This document shows positions 1 through 6,793 of a stretch of DNA of 64,000 nt, in pieces (position 1 is the stretch's first letter; every line of letters starts with the position of its first letter). Position numbers and translations under genes: made by a program. The DNA is from Pseudomonas kuykendallii (GTDB taxonomy: Bacteria; Pseudomonadota; Gammaproteobacteria; Pseudomonadales; Pseudomonadaceae): NCBI RefSeq assembly GCF_900106975.1, contig NZ_FNNU01000005.1, forward strand, positions 248,001-312,000, in the 5' to 3' direction. The notes beneath the pieces were generated by a model that worked only from the letters and a program-made list of their open reading frames with translations, was not told where the DNA came from and ran no database searches.

Positions 1-59
1 CCACGCGGGAGAAGATCGCCCAGGCGTTCGGCATCGCGCCGGCGCTGCTCGATCTGTAG
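1..59 (+). CDS. C-terminal end of a helix-turn-helix-like protein (partial)
   Basis: Only the last 18 codons are present, ending at the TAG at 57-59. The visible residues, TREKIAQAFGIAPALLDL, look like the end of an Xre/Cro-type HTH domain, where a 'T-R-x-K-I-A-x-A-x-G-I' helix is usual. The start and any further domain lie left of the window, so the family is tentative. Confidence 0.4.
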   Translation, partial: TREKIAQAFGIAPALLDL

Positions 60-101
60 TGCGTCGGGAAAACAAAGGTCCCGCATAAGGGCCTTTATGT
101 A

Positions 102-299
102 TCAGTCAGGTATCTGGTTCGCCGCCAGCGCGGTGAGCATCCGTCGCATCCATGCCTGGTCCCGCTCTCGCAAGCCGCGGTAGAACCGAACGATCATCCA
201 TTCCTCTGGCGTCAAGCTATCAGACGCGGGCAATGCCCCTCCCGCTCCAACTCTGCAACCACAACAGCAACCTCGCAACTCATCTGCATACTCCGTCAT
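102..299 (-). CDS. Small hypothetical protein with repressor-tail-like C-terminus
   Basis: This is 65 aa from the ATG at 299; a TTG at 341 would add 14 residues, and neither start has a convincing Shine-Dalgarno site. The N-terminal part is Cys-rich (CCCGC) and low in complexity. The C-terminal part reads as an amphipathic helix pair, LTPEEWMIVRFYRGLRERDQ followed by a basic/alanine-rich helix. The same pattern (L-x-x-E-E, Y-R-x-L, D-Q, A-L-A) ends the element's Xre repressor and the 58-aa protein at 3178-3354, so it is probably a relic or stand-alone copy of that tail module. The function is unknown. Confidence 0.45.
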   Translation of the reverse strand: MTEYADELRGCCCGCRVGAGGALPASDSLTPEEWMIVRFYRGLRERDQAWMRRMLTALAANQIPD

Positions 300-528
300 T
301 GGCAGGGAGCTACTGACGTTATAGTCAAATCCAGATATCAAACCCTCTATCCAGATGGTTTCGGAAGGCAGGAGCCCACGGCACCGGCCTCACGGCGAAT
401 AGGAAGAGGAGCGCGAAGACTCAGTTACCAGCTAACCCCGCCTAAATTAGTGGTCCGCTCCAGTGGACGTAGCTGAGACGCCGCGACTAAGCTACGCGCC
501 AATTTGAATAGTGCTGATCGAGTAAAAA

Positions 529-1326
529 ATGGAGCTTCAACCAATCATAAAATGGGCAGGTGGTAAACGCTGGCTCGTCCGCAAAGGTTCAGAGCTTTTC
601 CCTACCGAATTTGAAAACTACATTGAGCCGTTCTTGGGTGGTGCCGCAGTGTACTTTCACCTAAAGCCTGAGAGAGCTTTGCTGTCCGATGTAAATGCGG
701 AGCTGATCAACGTGTATGTCGCGGTGAAGCAGGACTGGTCGAAAGTTGTCAGTCTGCTGCGCGAACATCAACGCATGCATAGTACAGAGCACTACTACAA
801 AGTTAGAGATCAGCGGCCGCATACTATTTATACGATGGCAGCCCGAACTCTTTATCTCAATCGCACCTGCTGGAATGGCCTTTATAGGGTTAATCTAAAA
901 GGTAATTTTAACGTTCCGATTGGCACGAAAAATAACATTCTGCTCGATATTGATAGCTTCGCAGATATTTCAAATTTGTTTGAGAACACCAAATTTGTCG
1001 TATCAGACTTTGAGCCAATTATAGATCAAGCACAAGCAGGCGACTTTGTATTTGTAGACCCGCCCTATACGGTCAAACACAACTATAATGGATTCATAAA
1101 GTACAATGAGAATTTATTTCGCTGGGAAGACCAAGTGAGACTAAAAGACGCCGTGGTTAGAGCGACAGCTCGTGGAGCAAAAGTACTTGTTCTAAATGCC
1201 AACCACGAATCGATAAAAAGCCTATATGCCGGATTCGAGCAGGTAACACTTTCCCGCAGTAATGTTCTTGCAGGGAAAAGCGAGTTCCGAGGTGTTTACC
1301 AGGAACTCGCAATTAAATGCTGGTAG
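529..1326 (+). CDS. Dam-type (D12 class) DNA adenine-N6 methyltransferase
   Basis: This 265-aa protein has the full D12-class motif set. KWAGGK (8-13) and EPFLGGAAVYF (33-43) form the S-adenosylmethionine site, DVNAELIN lies at 54-61, NRTCWNGLYRVN at 111-122, and the catalytic DPPY at 177-180. Its length matches solitary Dam-like enzymes. It would methylate adenine N6 in a short site, possibly GATC, which cannot be read from sequence alone. No restriction gene is adjacent. Its stop touches the stop of the convergent DGQHR gene with no spacer. It is AT-richer than its flanks (33% G+C by hand count over 1081-1140), a sign of recent acquisition. Confidence 0.9.
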   Translation: MELQPIIKWAGGKRWLVRKGSELFPTEFENYIEPFLGGAAVYFHLKPERALLSDVNAELINVYVAVKQDWSKVVSLLREHQRMHSTEHYYKVRDQRPHTIYTMAARTLYLNRTCWNGLYRVNLKGNFNVPIGTKNNILLDIDSFADISNLFENTKFVVSDFEPIIDQAQAGDFVFVDPPYTVKHNYNGFIKYNENLFRWEDQVRLKDAVVRATARGAKVLVLNANHESIKSLYAGFEQVTLSRSNVLAGKSEFRGVYQELAIKCW

Positions 1327-2490
1327 CTAGGAAACTCTAATTTCTGCGACTAATGCCTTATACAAGGCAGACTCCCCACTTGTGCCCGGCTTGTATGTCT
1401 CAGTCGAAAAATGGGAATCATCAAAACTAACTCTGGCAAAAATCGGATCGAAATCCGCCTGCGTTGGCTTGTCTTTTTTTAGCCACAGATAAATATCTTT
1501 AAGAAGACGCATCAACGCCATAAACCCATTAGTTTTGCTTAAAATAATTCCTTTATCTGGATTACTCCAGGCTCTAGGCCACCGAGACTCTACCGCCTTA
1601 AAGTAATCCCAAATAATATCTGTAAGTTCGTAATCCCTATCTTCGATCAGAAATTTACGGAAGATCTGCTTATAGGGGTCACCATCATGTATTGATGGGA
1701 TTCTACCCCGCATATAAGCATCGCGATCTCTCATTGGATCGGATGAAATATATCGCATTAGAGCTTGGACAAATGCTGCCTGCGTGAGGCTCCCAGGCAA
1801 ATTGTGTGGCTGCGCGCCGCCCAGCCGCTTTATCCTTCTGAAGAATGGGCTATCTTTATCCTTATCTAGAGCTACCGCTATCTCATGGCAGAGTTTTTGA
1901 GGGCTTCTTTTATTCGCCAGATCATAAAGATCGTATACGAGGCTAGTGCTAACTTTCGTTTGAGCCAAGTTCACCGTCGAAAAAAGATATGCTTCTGAGG
2001 AAACATCTATCTCAACAAAAATAGAAACATTGATTTCAAAATCGTCTCCAGCGTAGTCGTGCAACCCTGCTATACGGTGCTGGCCATCAATAACGTTCGC
2101 AAGCCGAGGATAGGGAACGCTTTCGAAAAGATCATCTTCACCCTCATTTCTATAGGGCATAAGGGTCAAAATCCCTTTCTCTTCATCAAATTCTGCGCAA
2201 TGTCCCTTAACAGATAGCAATACCGCTGTTGGGAAACATGCATCAACCGTCTTTGTATAGGCAGAAATTTCTTTTACACGCTTACTATTTAGCGGTCGCT
2301 GGATTCCTAAATAGCTTTCAAAGCCCCGCTCCCCTTCCATGCGTCGAACATCGGAGTATGTAATCTCGCGCAGATCCTTGCTATTTATGCACCCTACGTA
2401 GAATTCGCCCATAGGTTGATGAACCTTTAGGCAGCGAATTTCCAATTGCCGCCCATAATAGGCTTCGTCAACTAAATCTCTTTGCCTCAT
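1327..2490 (-). CDS. DGQHR-domain protein (DndB-like)
   Basis: This 387-aa protein has the signature DGQHR at 135-139 within 'ANVIDGQHRIAGLH', followed by the family's second conserved block NLAQTKVSTSLVYDLYDL. The family includes DndB, the regulator of DNA phosphorothioation, and proteins of other DNA-modification and defence loci; a DNA-binding or nucleotide-sensing role is inferred. No dndACDE or other modification gene is visible here, so it is not a standard Dnd system. It overlaps the upstream membrane-protein gene by 4 bp (ATGA), so the two are probably translated together. The region is AT-rich compared with the chromosome. Confidence 0.8.
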   Translation of the reverse strand: MRQRDLVDEAYYGRQLEIRCLKVHQPMGEFYVGCINSKDLREITYSDVRRMEGERGFESYLGIQRPLNSKRVKEISAYTKTVDACFPTAVLLSVKGHCAEFDEEKGILTLMPYRNEGEDDLFESVPYPRLANVIDGQHRIAGLHDYAGDDFEINVSIFVEIDVSSEAYLFSTVNLAQTKVSTSLVYDLYDLANKRSPQKLCHEIAVALDKDKDSPFFRRIKRLGGAQPHNLPGSLTQAAFVQALMRYISSDPMRDRDAYMRGRIPSIHDGDPYKQIFRKFLIEDRDYELTDIIWDYFKAVESRWPRAWSNPDKGIILSKTNGFMALMRLLKDIYLWLKKDKPTQADFDPIFARVSFDDSHFSTETYKPGTSGESALYKALVAEIRVS

Positions 2491-3098
2491 TGTTCCGCCC
2501 TCCGGTGACGACTATAACCAGCGGAAAATTCAAGGGCGTTGTCTTCTATATCTCTAGAAGGGTCAGCCACTTCAGTGAAGTGCTTATGGCAATGCACTAT
2601 GTAAAGCACGAATATGGTAAAAATAAACATCACAACAGAGGAGTACCATGCAAAGCCAGCGTTAATAACCTCCAAGGACATTTGCTTGGTATAGTAAATT
2701 GTCGCTGCAGTTTGGATTACGAAGACAGACAGTATGTGAGACATTGGAGAAGGCATTTTTCCAGAGCTGTTTCCGTCACTCTTTTCCTCAAGAGCAAGAT
2801 ACAATACCGGCGCTATCAAAGATGCGGAGTAAAGTATCAAGGTTCCATTTTCTAATGCCTCCCTAAGACGGCTGAGATACAGCAGAAAGGCTGAAGACAA
2901 ACTTTCAATTTTTCCTATGTCGGACAGGGCTCCATAAAACGCCCCTGCCCAGATAGGGAATGTTGCCAATAAAACGGTTACAGCAACCTCCTTTGCTGCC
3001 CCCGAAAAATGTTTTCCTTTGAGTCGATGCAGTCCTCCAACAAAAGGTAGGAAGCCAGTTACCGTTTTCCAGATACTTTTCTCATCCGTTTGAGGCAT
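2487..3098 (-). CDS. Predicted four-helix inner-membrane protein paired with DGQHR gene
   Basis: I do not recognise a family. The 203-aa protein has four hydrophobic stretches at about residues 36-58, 86-104, 119-136 and 148-169. It has a short basic N-terminal region, a hydrophilic loop around 105-118 and a charged C-terminal tail of about 34 residues. A good ribosome site (AGAAGGA) precedes the ATG. The 4-bp overlap with the DGQHR gene indicates one functional unit. A membrane effector paired with a putative nucleic-acid sensor is a common layout in abortive-infection or exclusion systems, but that role is inference. Confidence 0.7.
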   Translation of the reverse strand: MPQTDEKSIWKTVTGFLPFVGGLHRLKGKHFSGAAKEVAVTVLLATFPIWAGAFYGALSDIGKIESLSSAFLLYLSRLREALENGTLILYSASLIAPVLYLALEEKSDGNSSGKMPSPMSHILSVFVIQTAATIYYTKQMSLEVINAGFAWYSSVVMFIFTIFVLYIVHCHKHFTEVADPSRDIEDNALEFSAGYSRHRRAEQ

Positions 3099-3148
3099 CG
3101 GTGTGTCCTTCTAAACCTAGTGTCTGTTGCAGTGAGGCTGAGGCTGTT

Positions 3149-3174
3149 GACCTCCCGGCAAAAGCCGGGAGGTC
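3149..3174 (-). terminator. Perfect 11-bp hairpin between the 58-aa gene and the membrane-protein gene
   Basis: GACCTCCCGGC pairs with GCCGGGAGGTC across a 4-nt loop, starting 3 nt after the stop of the 58-aa gene. No U-tract follows on either strand, so it may attenuate transcription or protect an mRNA end rather than fully terminate the leftward transcript. Confidence 0.45.
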
Positions 3175-3177
3175 CAG

Positions 3178-3354
3178 TTATCCCGCTACGGTCGCAAGCG
3201 CTTCTGCCAACCGAAGCAAGCTTTCCTGATCGTTCATTGACATGCGCCGATAAAGCTTTAGTAGCCGCAGTTCGATAGCGGTCAATCCCTGCGGGTTATC
3301 CGCTTGCTCCGCGTCACCCTTCATGTCACTCCATTCCTTGCTTTGATCCTGCAT
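3178..3354 (-). CDS. 58-aa protein, stand-alone repressor-tail module
   Basis: This small gene has a clear AGGAG site about 9 nt before its ATG. The C-terminal half (GLTAIELRLLKLYRRMSMND, then Q and an alanine/leucine-rich helix ending AEALATVAG) matches the tail pattern of the Xre repressor at 3653-3994. The N-terminal 25 residues are charged and probably disordered. It sits 39 bp downstream of the HTH-only gene at 3394-3633. The two together look like a second repressor split into a DNA-binding-like half and a tail half. A role as an oligomerisation partner is inferred. Confidence 0.6.
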   Translation of the reverse strand: MQDQSKEWSDMKGDAEQADNPQGLTAIELRLLKLYRRMSMNDQESLLRLAEALATVAG

Positions 3355-3393
3355 GCTCCAACACTCCTTAAAATTGGAAGTGCCGGGCTTGCG

Positions 3394-3633
3394 TCATTGT
3401 CTACGCCCTGTCAGCACGTAAGAGATGCTTACCTCGGTGCGGCATTCGAGCAGCTCCAGATAGCTGATGGTGATTGGCCTGAGACCCATTTCCATCAGGA
3501 CCACGGCGGCCTCTTGTTCACCCATGAGCAGCGCGAAGTCGGCGACCTCGAATCCGAGACGCATGCGTTCTTCCCGGAGTCTAGAACCGAGGACTTCGGC
3601 AGGTATGTCGATGAGGGCGTTGATGTTCGCCAA
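3394..3633 (-). CDS. Divergent Xre-type HTH protein, N-terminal half only
   Basis: The 79-aa frame begins with a TTG and has no visible Shine-Dalgarno site, so the start is uncertain; it may be coupled to the repressor gene 19 bp upstream. The line LGSRLREERMRLGFEVADFA aligns by eye with GDRLKEERQRLGLNQSDFAA of the neighbouring repressor, and both end in a 'YV-TG-R' strand. The recognition-helix region (LMGEQEAAVVLMEM) lacks the polar residues of the intact paralogue. It may no longer bind DNA and could act as a partner or be degenerating. Confidence 0.55.
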   Translation of the reverse strand: MANINALIDIPAEVLGSRLREERMRLGFEVADFALLMGEQEAAVVLMEMGLRPITISYLELLECRTEVSISYVLTGRRQ

Positions 3634-3652
3634 GATCGTTCAGACGAGGCGA

Positions 3653-3994
3653 TCACGGCCGCTGGGGCTGGCGTGCCACCAGCTCTGCCAAGGCGGTGAT
3701 GGTGCGAAGCGCGACGGCTTGGTCCGCTTCAGGAAGCGTGCGATAGCTCGCGATGATCTGCATTTCTTCCATGGATAGTCCCTCTCCCTTGATCGGCGTC
3801 CTGTTGCCTGTGACCACGTACAGCACATCGACGCCCTTCTCCGCCACAGCGGTCAGGTACACAGCGTCTGGGCTGCGCTCGCCTTTCTCATAGTTGAGCT
3901 GGCTGTTCTTAGCCACACCTGCGAAAGCGGCGAAATCCGATTGATTAAGGCCCAGGCGTTGCCGCTCTTCCTTAAGGCGATCGCCAAATCCCAC
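3653..3994 (-). CDS. Xre-family repressor (probable lysogeny repressor)
   Basis: This is 113 aa from a GTG at 3994, chosen because GAGGT lies 8 nt upstream; a TTG at 4024 has no such site. Residues 3-60 form a Cro/CI-type HTH (RLKEERQRLGLNQSDFAAFA, then an NSQLNYEKGERSPD turn). The C-terminal helices after 'GLSMEEMQIIASYRTLPEAD' resemble the tail common in small Pseudomonas phage repressors. There is no Ser-Lys LexA-type protease domain, so release from lysogeny would need another signal. It is transcribed away from the early genes across an 85-bp switch region. Confidence 0.85.
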   Translation of the reverse strand: MGFGDRLKEERQRLGLNQSDFAAFAGVAKNSQLNYEKGERSPDAVYLTAVAEKGVDVLYVVTGNRTPIKGEGLSMEEMQIIASYRTLPEADQAVALRTITALAELVARQPQRP

Positions 3995-4071
3995 GAATAC
4001 GCACCTCAGATCGTTGACAATCAATCATTCGTGGGAAATACTTCTTCCGTCATCACACGAAATCACACGAA
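3989..4071. promoter_or_regulatory. Repressor/early-gene switch region: promoter, inverted and direct repeats
   Basis: Between the divergent repressor and the HTH gene at 4080 lie a 10-bp perfect inverted repeat, TCCCACGAAT (3989-3998) with ATTCGTGGGA (4027-4036), and a tandem direct repeat ATCACACGAA (4052-4061, 4062-4071). A rightward promoter is read as TTGACA (4014-4019), a 17-bp spacer and AATACT (4037-4042). The right arm of the inverted repeat abuts the -10, as expected for an operator. The direct repeat lies in the early leader and could be a second operator. No clear leftward promoter was picked. Confidence 0.6.
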
Positions 4072-4079
4072 ACCGCACT

Positions 4080-4343
4080 ATGCCGAACGGATACCCCACC
4101 GAGCAAGCGCTCGAAAAGGCACGGTCACTGATCAGTCAGACGGGCCGAAGCGCCAAGGAATGGGCCGAGGACAACAGCCTGTCTCCCTCAACTGTGTACG
4201 CCGTCCTGAATGGCCAGAAGAAATGTCTGCGCGGCGAAGCCCACCGGGCGGCAGTTCTGCTCGGCATAAAGGAAGGCGTTATCGGAGAGGTGCAGCGCTA
4301 CGGGCGCCGCAAGACCGACGCCGAACCAGCGATCGCAAGTTAA
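4080..4343 (+). CDS. BcepMu gp16-like phage HTH protein
   Basis: This 87-aa protein is the first rightward gene after the switch region. It contains an HTH of the BcepMu gp16 family: AKEWAEDNSLSPSTVYAVLN (about 25-44), then GQKKCLRGEAHRAAVLLGIK. In that family the conserved 'S-x-x-x-V-Y-x-V-L-x-G-x-x-K-C-x-R-G' core binds DNA. A Cro- or Ner-like role against the divergent repressor is inferred from position. No clear Shine-Dalgarno site precedes the ATG; an in-frame TTG at 4014 overlaps the -35 and is unlikely to be used. Confidence 0.75.
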   Translation: MPNGYPTEQALEKARSLISQTGRSAKEWAEDNSLSPSTVYAVLNGQKKCLRGEAHRAAVLLGIKEGVIGEVQRYGRRKTDAEPAIAS

Positions 4344-4372
4344 GCCCAACGGCCCAGTCGAGAAACCAGAAC

Positions 4373-4834
4373 ATGAAGCGCAGCACCCTAGAAACACGCC
4401 GCCAGGCCGTCAGCGCCATCATTTGCGACTACCCGGGCGGGCGTGACTGCGCAGCCCCACGGCTGGGGCTGAACCTCAAACAGTTCGACAACCACGCCTA
4501 CCAGAATGCCGGCAGCCGCCCGCTCTCCGACGAGCAGCTTCACCTGCTCGAGCAAGAGGCCGGCACCCACCACCTGCCGGACTACCTCTGCGCCCTCTAC
4601 GGCGGGGTGTTCGTGCCGCTGGCCGACCCGGAGAGCCTGGACAACCTGGACCTCTACAGCCGCGCGCTGGACGTCTCGGCGAAGCGCGGCATGGTCGACT
4701 CGATCATCGAAATGGCCCTGAAAGATGGCGTCATCAGCAGCATCGAAATTCGGCAGATCCTCTCCGCCCACCGCGCCTACGTGGCCGCGCGGCACGAAGA
4801 GGTCGCCGCCGTGATCATCCTGCACCAGGAATAG
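4373..4834 (+). CDS. CII/YmfL-like phage regulatory protein
   Basis: The protein has 153 aa from the ATG at 4373. The layout fits the phage regulatory protein CII (CP76)/YmfL family: an N-terminal HTH region around 'ICDYPGGRDCAAPRLGLNLK', where Y-x-G-G-x-x-x-A-A-x-x-L is the usual core, followed by 'LSDEQLHLLEQEAG', the middle segment, and a C-terminal helical half. Proteins of this group follow the cro-like gene in several Gram-negative prophages and influence the lysis-lysogeny decision. Assignment rests on pattern and position. Confidence 0.65.
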   Translation: MKRSTLETRRQAVSAIICDYPGGRDCAAPRLGLNLKQFDNHAYQNAGSRPLSDEQLHLLEQEAGTHHLPDYLCALYGGVFVPLADPESLDNLDLYSRALDVSAKRGMVDSIIEMALKDGVISSIEIRQILSAHRAYVAARHEEVAAVIILHQE

Positions 4835-4846
4835 TCGAGGGACGCT

Positions 4847-5314
4847 ATGGGCATCATCTACCAGATACACATGGAATTGAGCGGCCCGGCAGGGGCCGGG
4901 AAGACATTGTTGCTGCACCTCCTAGGCCGATGCCTGCTGGATGCGGGCTTCAACGTGGAGTGCAAGGACGGTGGCCACATCGTTCAACCGAACGCGGAGC
5001 CCGCACGGCCCTACAGGATGGCCGATGGCCTGATATCCCTATCGACGCGCTGGGCCAGCGTTGAACAGGTCGAGGACCTCCGCCGACGCGCCAACAGTCC
5101 GCGCGATCGCAATGGGGTCATCGATGACGTTGGCGATGAGGTGGTCGAGGTAGCGGCCCCGGTTGATGGGCCCGAGGGCGCGGATCGCATCGTCGCAGGC
5201 CTTCAAGCCCTGCTTGCGGTGGCCCTGGAACACCAGCAGGCAGCCCATCGCGAAGAGGTTGCGCAATGCGATCGCGATTTCCCCCGGAAAGCGCTGATCG
5301 ATGAGCAGGGATAG
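4847..5314 (+). CDS. Small P-loop protein, possibly truncated
   Basis: The frame encodes 155 aa with a clean Walker A motif near the start, GPAGAGKT (about 13-20), after a short beta strand (IIYQIHMELS). No Walker B or sensor motif follows. The second half overlaps the opposite-strand gene 5039-5350 by 276 bp, and the opposite frame has stronger GC3 bias and a ribosome site there. The first 65 residues are therefore better supported than the rest. The gene may be an ATP/GTP-binding phage protein cut short by a rearrangement. Confidence 0.5.
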   Translation: MGIIYQIHMELSGPAGAGKTLLLHLLGRCLLDAGFNVECKDGGHIVQPNAEPARPYRMADGLISLSTRWASVEQVEDLRRRANSPRDRNGVIDDVGDEVVEVAAPVDGPEGADRIVAGLQALLAVALEHQQAAHREEVAQCDRDFPRKALIDEQG

Positions 5315-5350
5315 TTCGAGGGCGTCCACGTCCTTGCGTTGCTTTTCCAT
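5039..5350 (-). CDS. Hypothetical protein, leftward gene inside the early region
   Basis: I do not recognise the family. The 103-aa protein is predicted all helical, with 'ELSLLIDQRFPGEIAIALRN', 'GHRKQGLKACDDAI' and 'RTVGASAEVLDLF' as the clearest helices. GGAG lies 6 nt before the ATG, and third codon positions are strongly G/C, both supporting a real gene. It is the only leftward gene between 4080 and 16107, so it needs its own promoter in the 154-bp gap before 5505. A regulatory or moron role is possible but unproven. Confidence 0.6.
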   Translation of the reverse strand: MEKQRKDVDALELSLLIDQRFPGEIAIALRNLFAMGCLLVFQGHRKQGLKACDDAIRALGPINRGRYLDHLIANVIDDPIAIARTVGASAEVLDLFNAGPARR

Positions 5351-5504
5351 TCACTGCTCCAGATCGATACGACAGGGCAAAACGCCCAGGCAGTGAACGT
5401 TACCGGTAGGCCAATCGGGCTGCCAAGCAGGAACCGTAGTAGGCGCACGACGCGCCGCAACTTTACCGGCCACGGCCGGGCCGCGACTGGCGGCGGGGAG
5501 ACAG

Positions 5505-5810
5505 ATGAGCACTTACAAACTGGTGTGCCCGGCTTGCCGCGGGCGCATGCGGATTCGTACATCCGAGGGGCAGACGCCCTGCTTTCGTTCGACGTACTAC
5601 CAGTGCACGAACCTGGCCTGCGGCGCCACCTACAGCGGCTCGGTAACCATCGATTTTCAGCTCAGCCCGTCCGGCCTCACTCAGCCGTTGATGGTGCTTC
5701 CGGTCGCCCCGTCGATCGAGCGAATGAGGGCGCTGCGCCTGGCGCGCGCCGACGACCAGCAGTTGGACCTGCTGGACCCCATTTCACAACAGGGAGTACT
5801 CACCGCATGA
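5505..5810 (+). CDS. Ogr/Delta-like zinc-finger transcriptional activator
   Basis: The 101-aa protein carries the Ogr/Delta zinc finger: CPAC (8-11) followed by CTNLAC about 22 residues later, with basic residues (RGRMRIRTSE) and an aromatic/Thr stretch (STYYQC) between. In P2, Ogr and the P4 Delta protein activate late promoters together with host RNA polymerase. GGGGAG precedes the ATG. Its presence links the element to P2-like phages or their satellites. The C-terminal 45 residues are less conserved in type. Confidence 0.85.
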   Translation: MSTYKLVCPACRGRMRIRTSEGQTPCFRSTYYQCTNLACGATYSGSVTIDFQLSPSGLTQPLMVLPVAPSIERMRALRLARADDQQLDLLDPISQQGVLTA

Positions 5811-6199
5811 ACGCCGCACCGTTGCCCATCGACCCCTCCACCGACTACCGCGCGGCGATGCAGTACGCCGCTGTTGCCTACCTGCAGCGCAATGACGTGC
5901 TGCACCTCGCCGGCGAACAGCTGATGGCGAGCTGCGTGCAGTACCTGGTCACCTCCCTGGGCGTGCCCCAGTTCATGGTGCAGCGCATCGCGGATCTGGC
6001 CGTGGCCGAGTTCGAGGCCCGCCAGCTGGCACCCAGCATCGAAAGCCCCACGCTGTTGCAGGTGGCCTGGGTCGGTATCGACTTCGCGTCCGCCCCGGAC
6101 GTAGCCGTGCTGATCGATACCCGCACCGGCGATCGCTATTCCGTGCCCGCCCGCCTGCTGCCCAGCCGCCTCACCAGCCGCCCGCAACCCGTCAACTGA
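5807..6199 (+). CDS. Hypothetical phage protein
   Basis: This 130-aa protein is coupled to the Ogr-like gene by an ATGA overlap. The middle is helical (AAVAYLQRNDVLHLAGEQLM and following), and the end is beta-rich (VAVLIDTRTGDRYSVPARLL). No known domain is recognised. Similar small genes lie between regulators and the primase in prophage early regions, so a replication-accessory or regulatory role is possible but not shown. Confidence 0.6.
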   Translation: MNAAPLPIDPSTDYRAAMQYAAVAYLQRNDVLHLAGEQLMASCVQYLVTSLGVPQFMVQRIADLAVAEFEARQLAPSIESPTLLQVAWVGIDFASAPDVAVLIDTRTGDRYSVPARLLPSRLTSRPQPVN

Positions 6200-6267
6200 C
6201 CCCCGTACACCGCCAGCCCCACAGCCGTGGGTTTGGGTGAACTGCGCCCGAAAACCGGGAGGAAGCC

Positions 6268-6498
6268 ATGCAAACAGCCGTTTCCGTACAGCTCGACATG
6301 CCGCAACCCGTCGCCGAAGCACTGCTCGCGAACCTGCGCCACTGCTTGCGCCTGGCGCTGACCGAGCACTGGTACGACGACCGCTATCGCGCGGTGCCGG
6401 AGCAGCTGCGCAGCCAGCGAATTCTGGACGACCATCCAGCCCTGGCGGGCCACAAACGCACCATCGGCGCGCTGCAAGCCGCCCTCTCCCACTCCTGA
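6268..6498 (+). CDS. Hypothetical phage protein, 76 aa
   Basis: The gene has a strong GGGAGGA site just before its ATG. The product begins with a beta-like segment (TAVSVQLDMPQPVAEALLAN) and continues as helices rich in Leu, Ala and Arg (RHCLRLALTEHWYDDRYRAV). No family is recognised. It lies in the same direction as its neighbours, 13 bp before the next gene. Confidence 0.55.
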   Translation: MQTAVSVQLDMPQPVAEALLANLRHCLRLALTEHWYDDRYRAVPEQLRSQRILDDHPALAGHKRTIGALQAALSHS

Positions 6499-6511
6499 TT
6501 GGCCGTTCGAC

Positions 6512-6793
6512 ATGACCGAAGAAGCGCACACCATCGACCCGCGGATTGCTGAGCACACCCCCTACATCGCCGCGCTGGCGGATAAGCACCCGCTGCTGAT
6601 CAACCTGGTCAAGCGGATGCTCGACTCATCGAATTATTTCCGTGATTCCGACTACCACGAGGCACGCGGCTATCTCACCGCGCTCATGTGGTCAGACGCG
6701 ATCCCTGCAGGTCCCTGCTACTTCGACCAGTACATGGCCCCGCTGAGGGCTCTGTACCAAGTAGCGACAGAGGACATGGGGCAGCGGCCGTGA
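6512..6793 (+). CDS. Hypothetical phage protein, 93 aa
   Basis: This is an acidic, mostly helical protein with 'LADKHPLLINLVKRMLDSSN' and a Tyr/Phe-rich stretch (YFRDSDYHEARGYL, GPCYFDQYMAPL). No family is recognised. The stop overlaps the GTG start of the primase-helicase (GTGA), so the two are probably co-translated. A partner role for the replication protein is suggested only by this coupling. Confidence 0.6.
   Translation: MTEEAHTIDPRIAEHTPYIAALADKHPLLINLVKRMLDSSNYFRDSDYHEARGYLTALMWSDAIPAGPCYFDQYMAPLRALYQVATEDMGQRP

Noticed and set aside
1327-2490. A complete Dnd phosphorothioation system
   Set aside because: Only a DndB-like DGQHR gene is present; no cysteine desulfurase, DndC, DndD or DndE is encoded nearby.
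3304-3778. Rightward frames opposite the repressor-like genes
   Set aside because: They are opposite to frames with HTH patterns, and they have no ribosome site or recognisable product.
4052-4071. The tandem ATCACACGAA pair as a CRISPR-type or iteron array
   Set aside because: There are only two adjacent copies with no spacer, in a promoter leader; an operator is the simpler reading.
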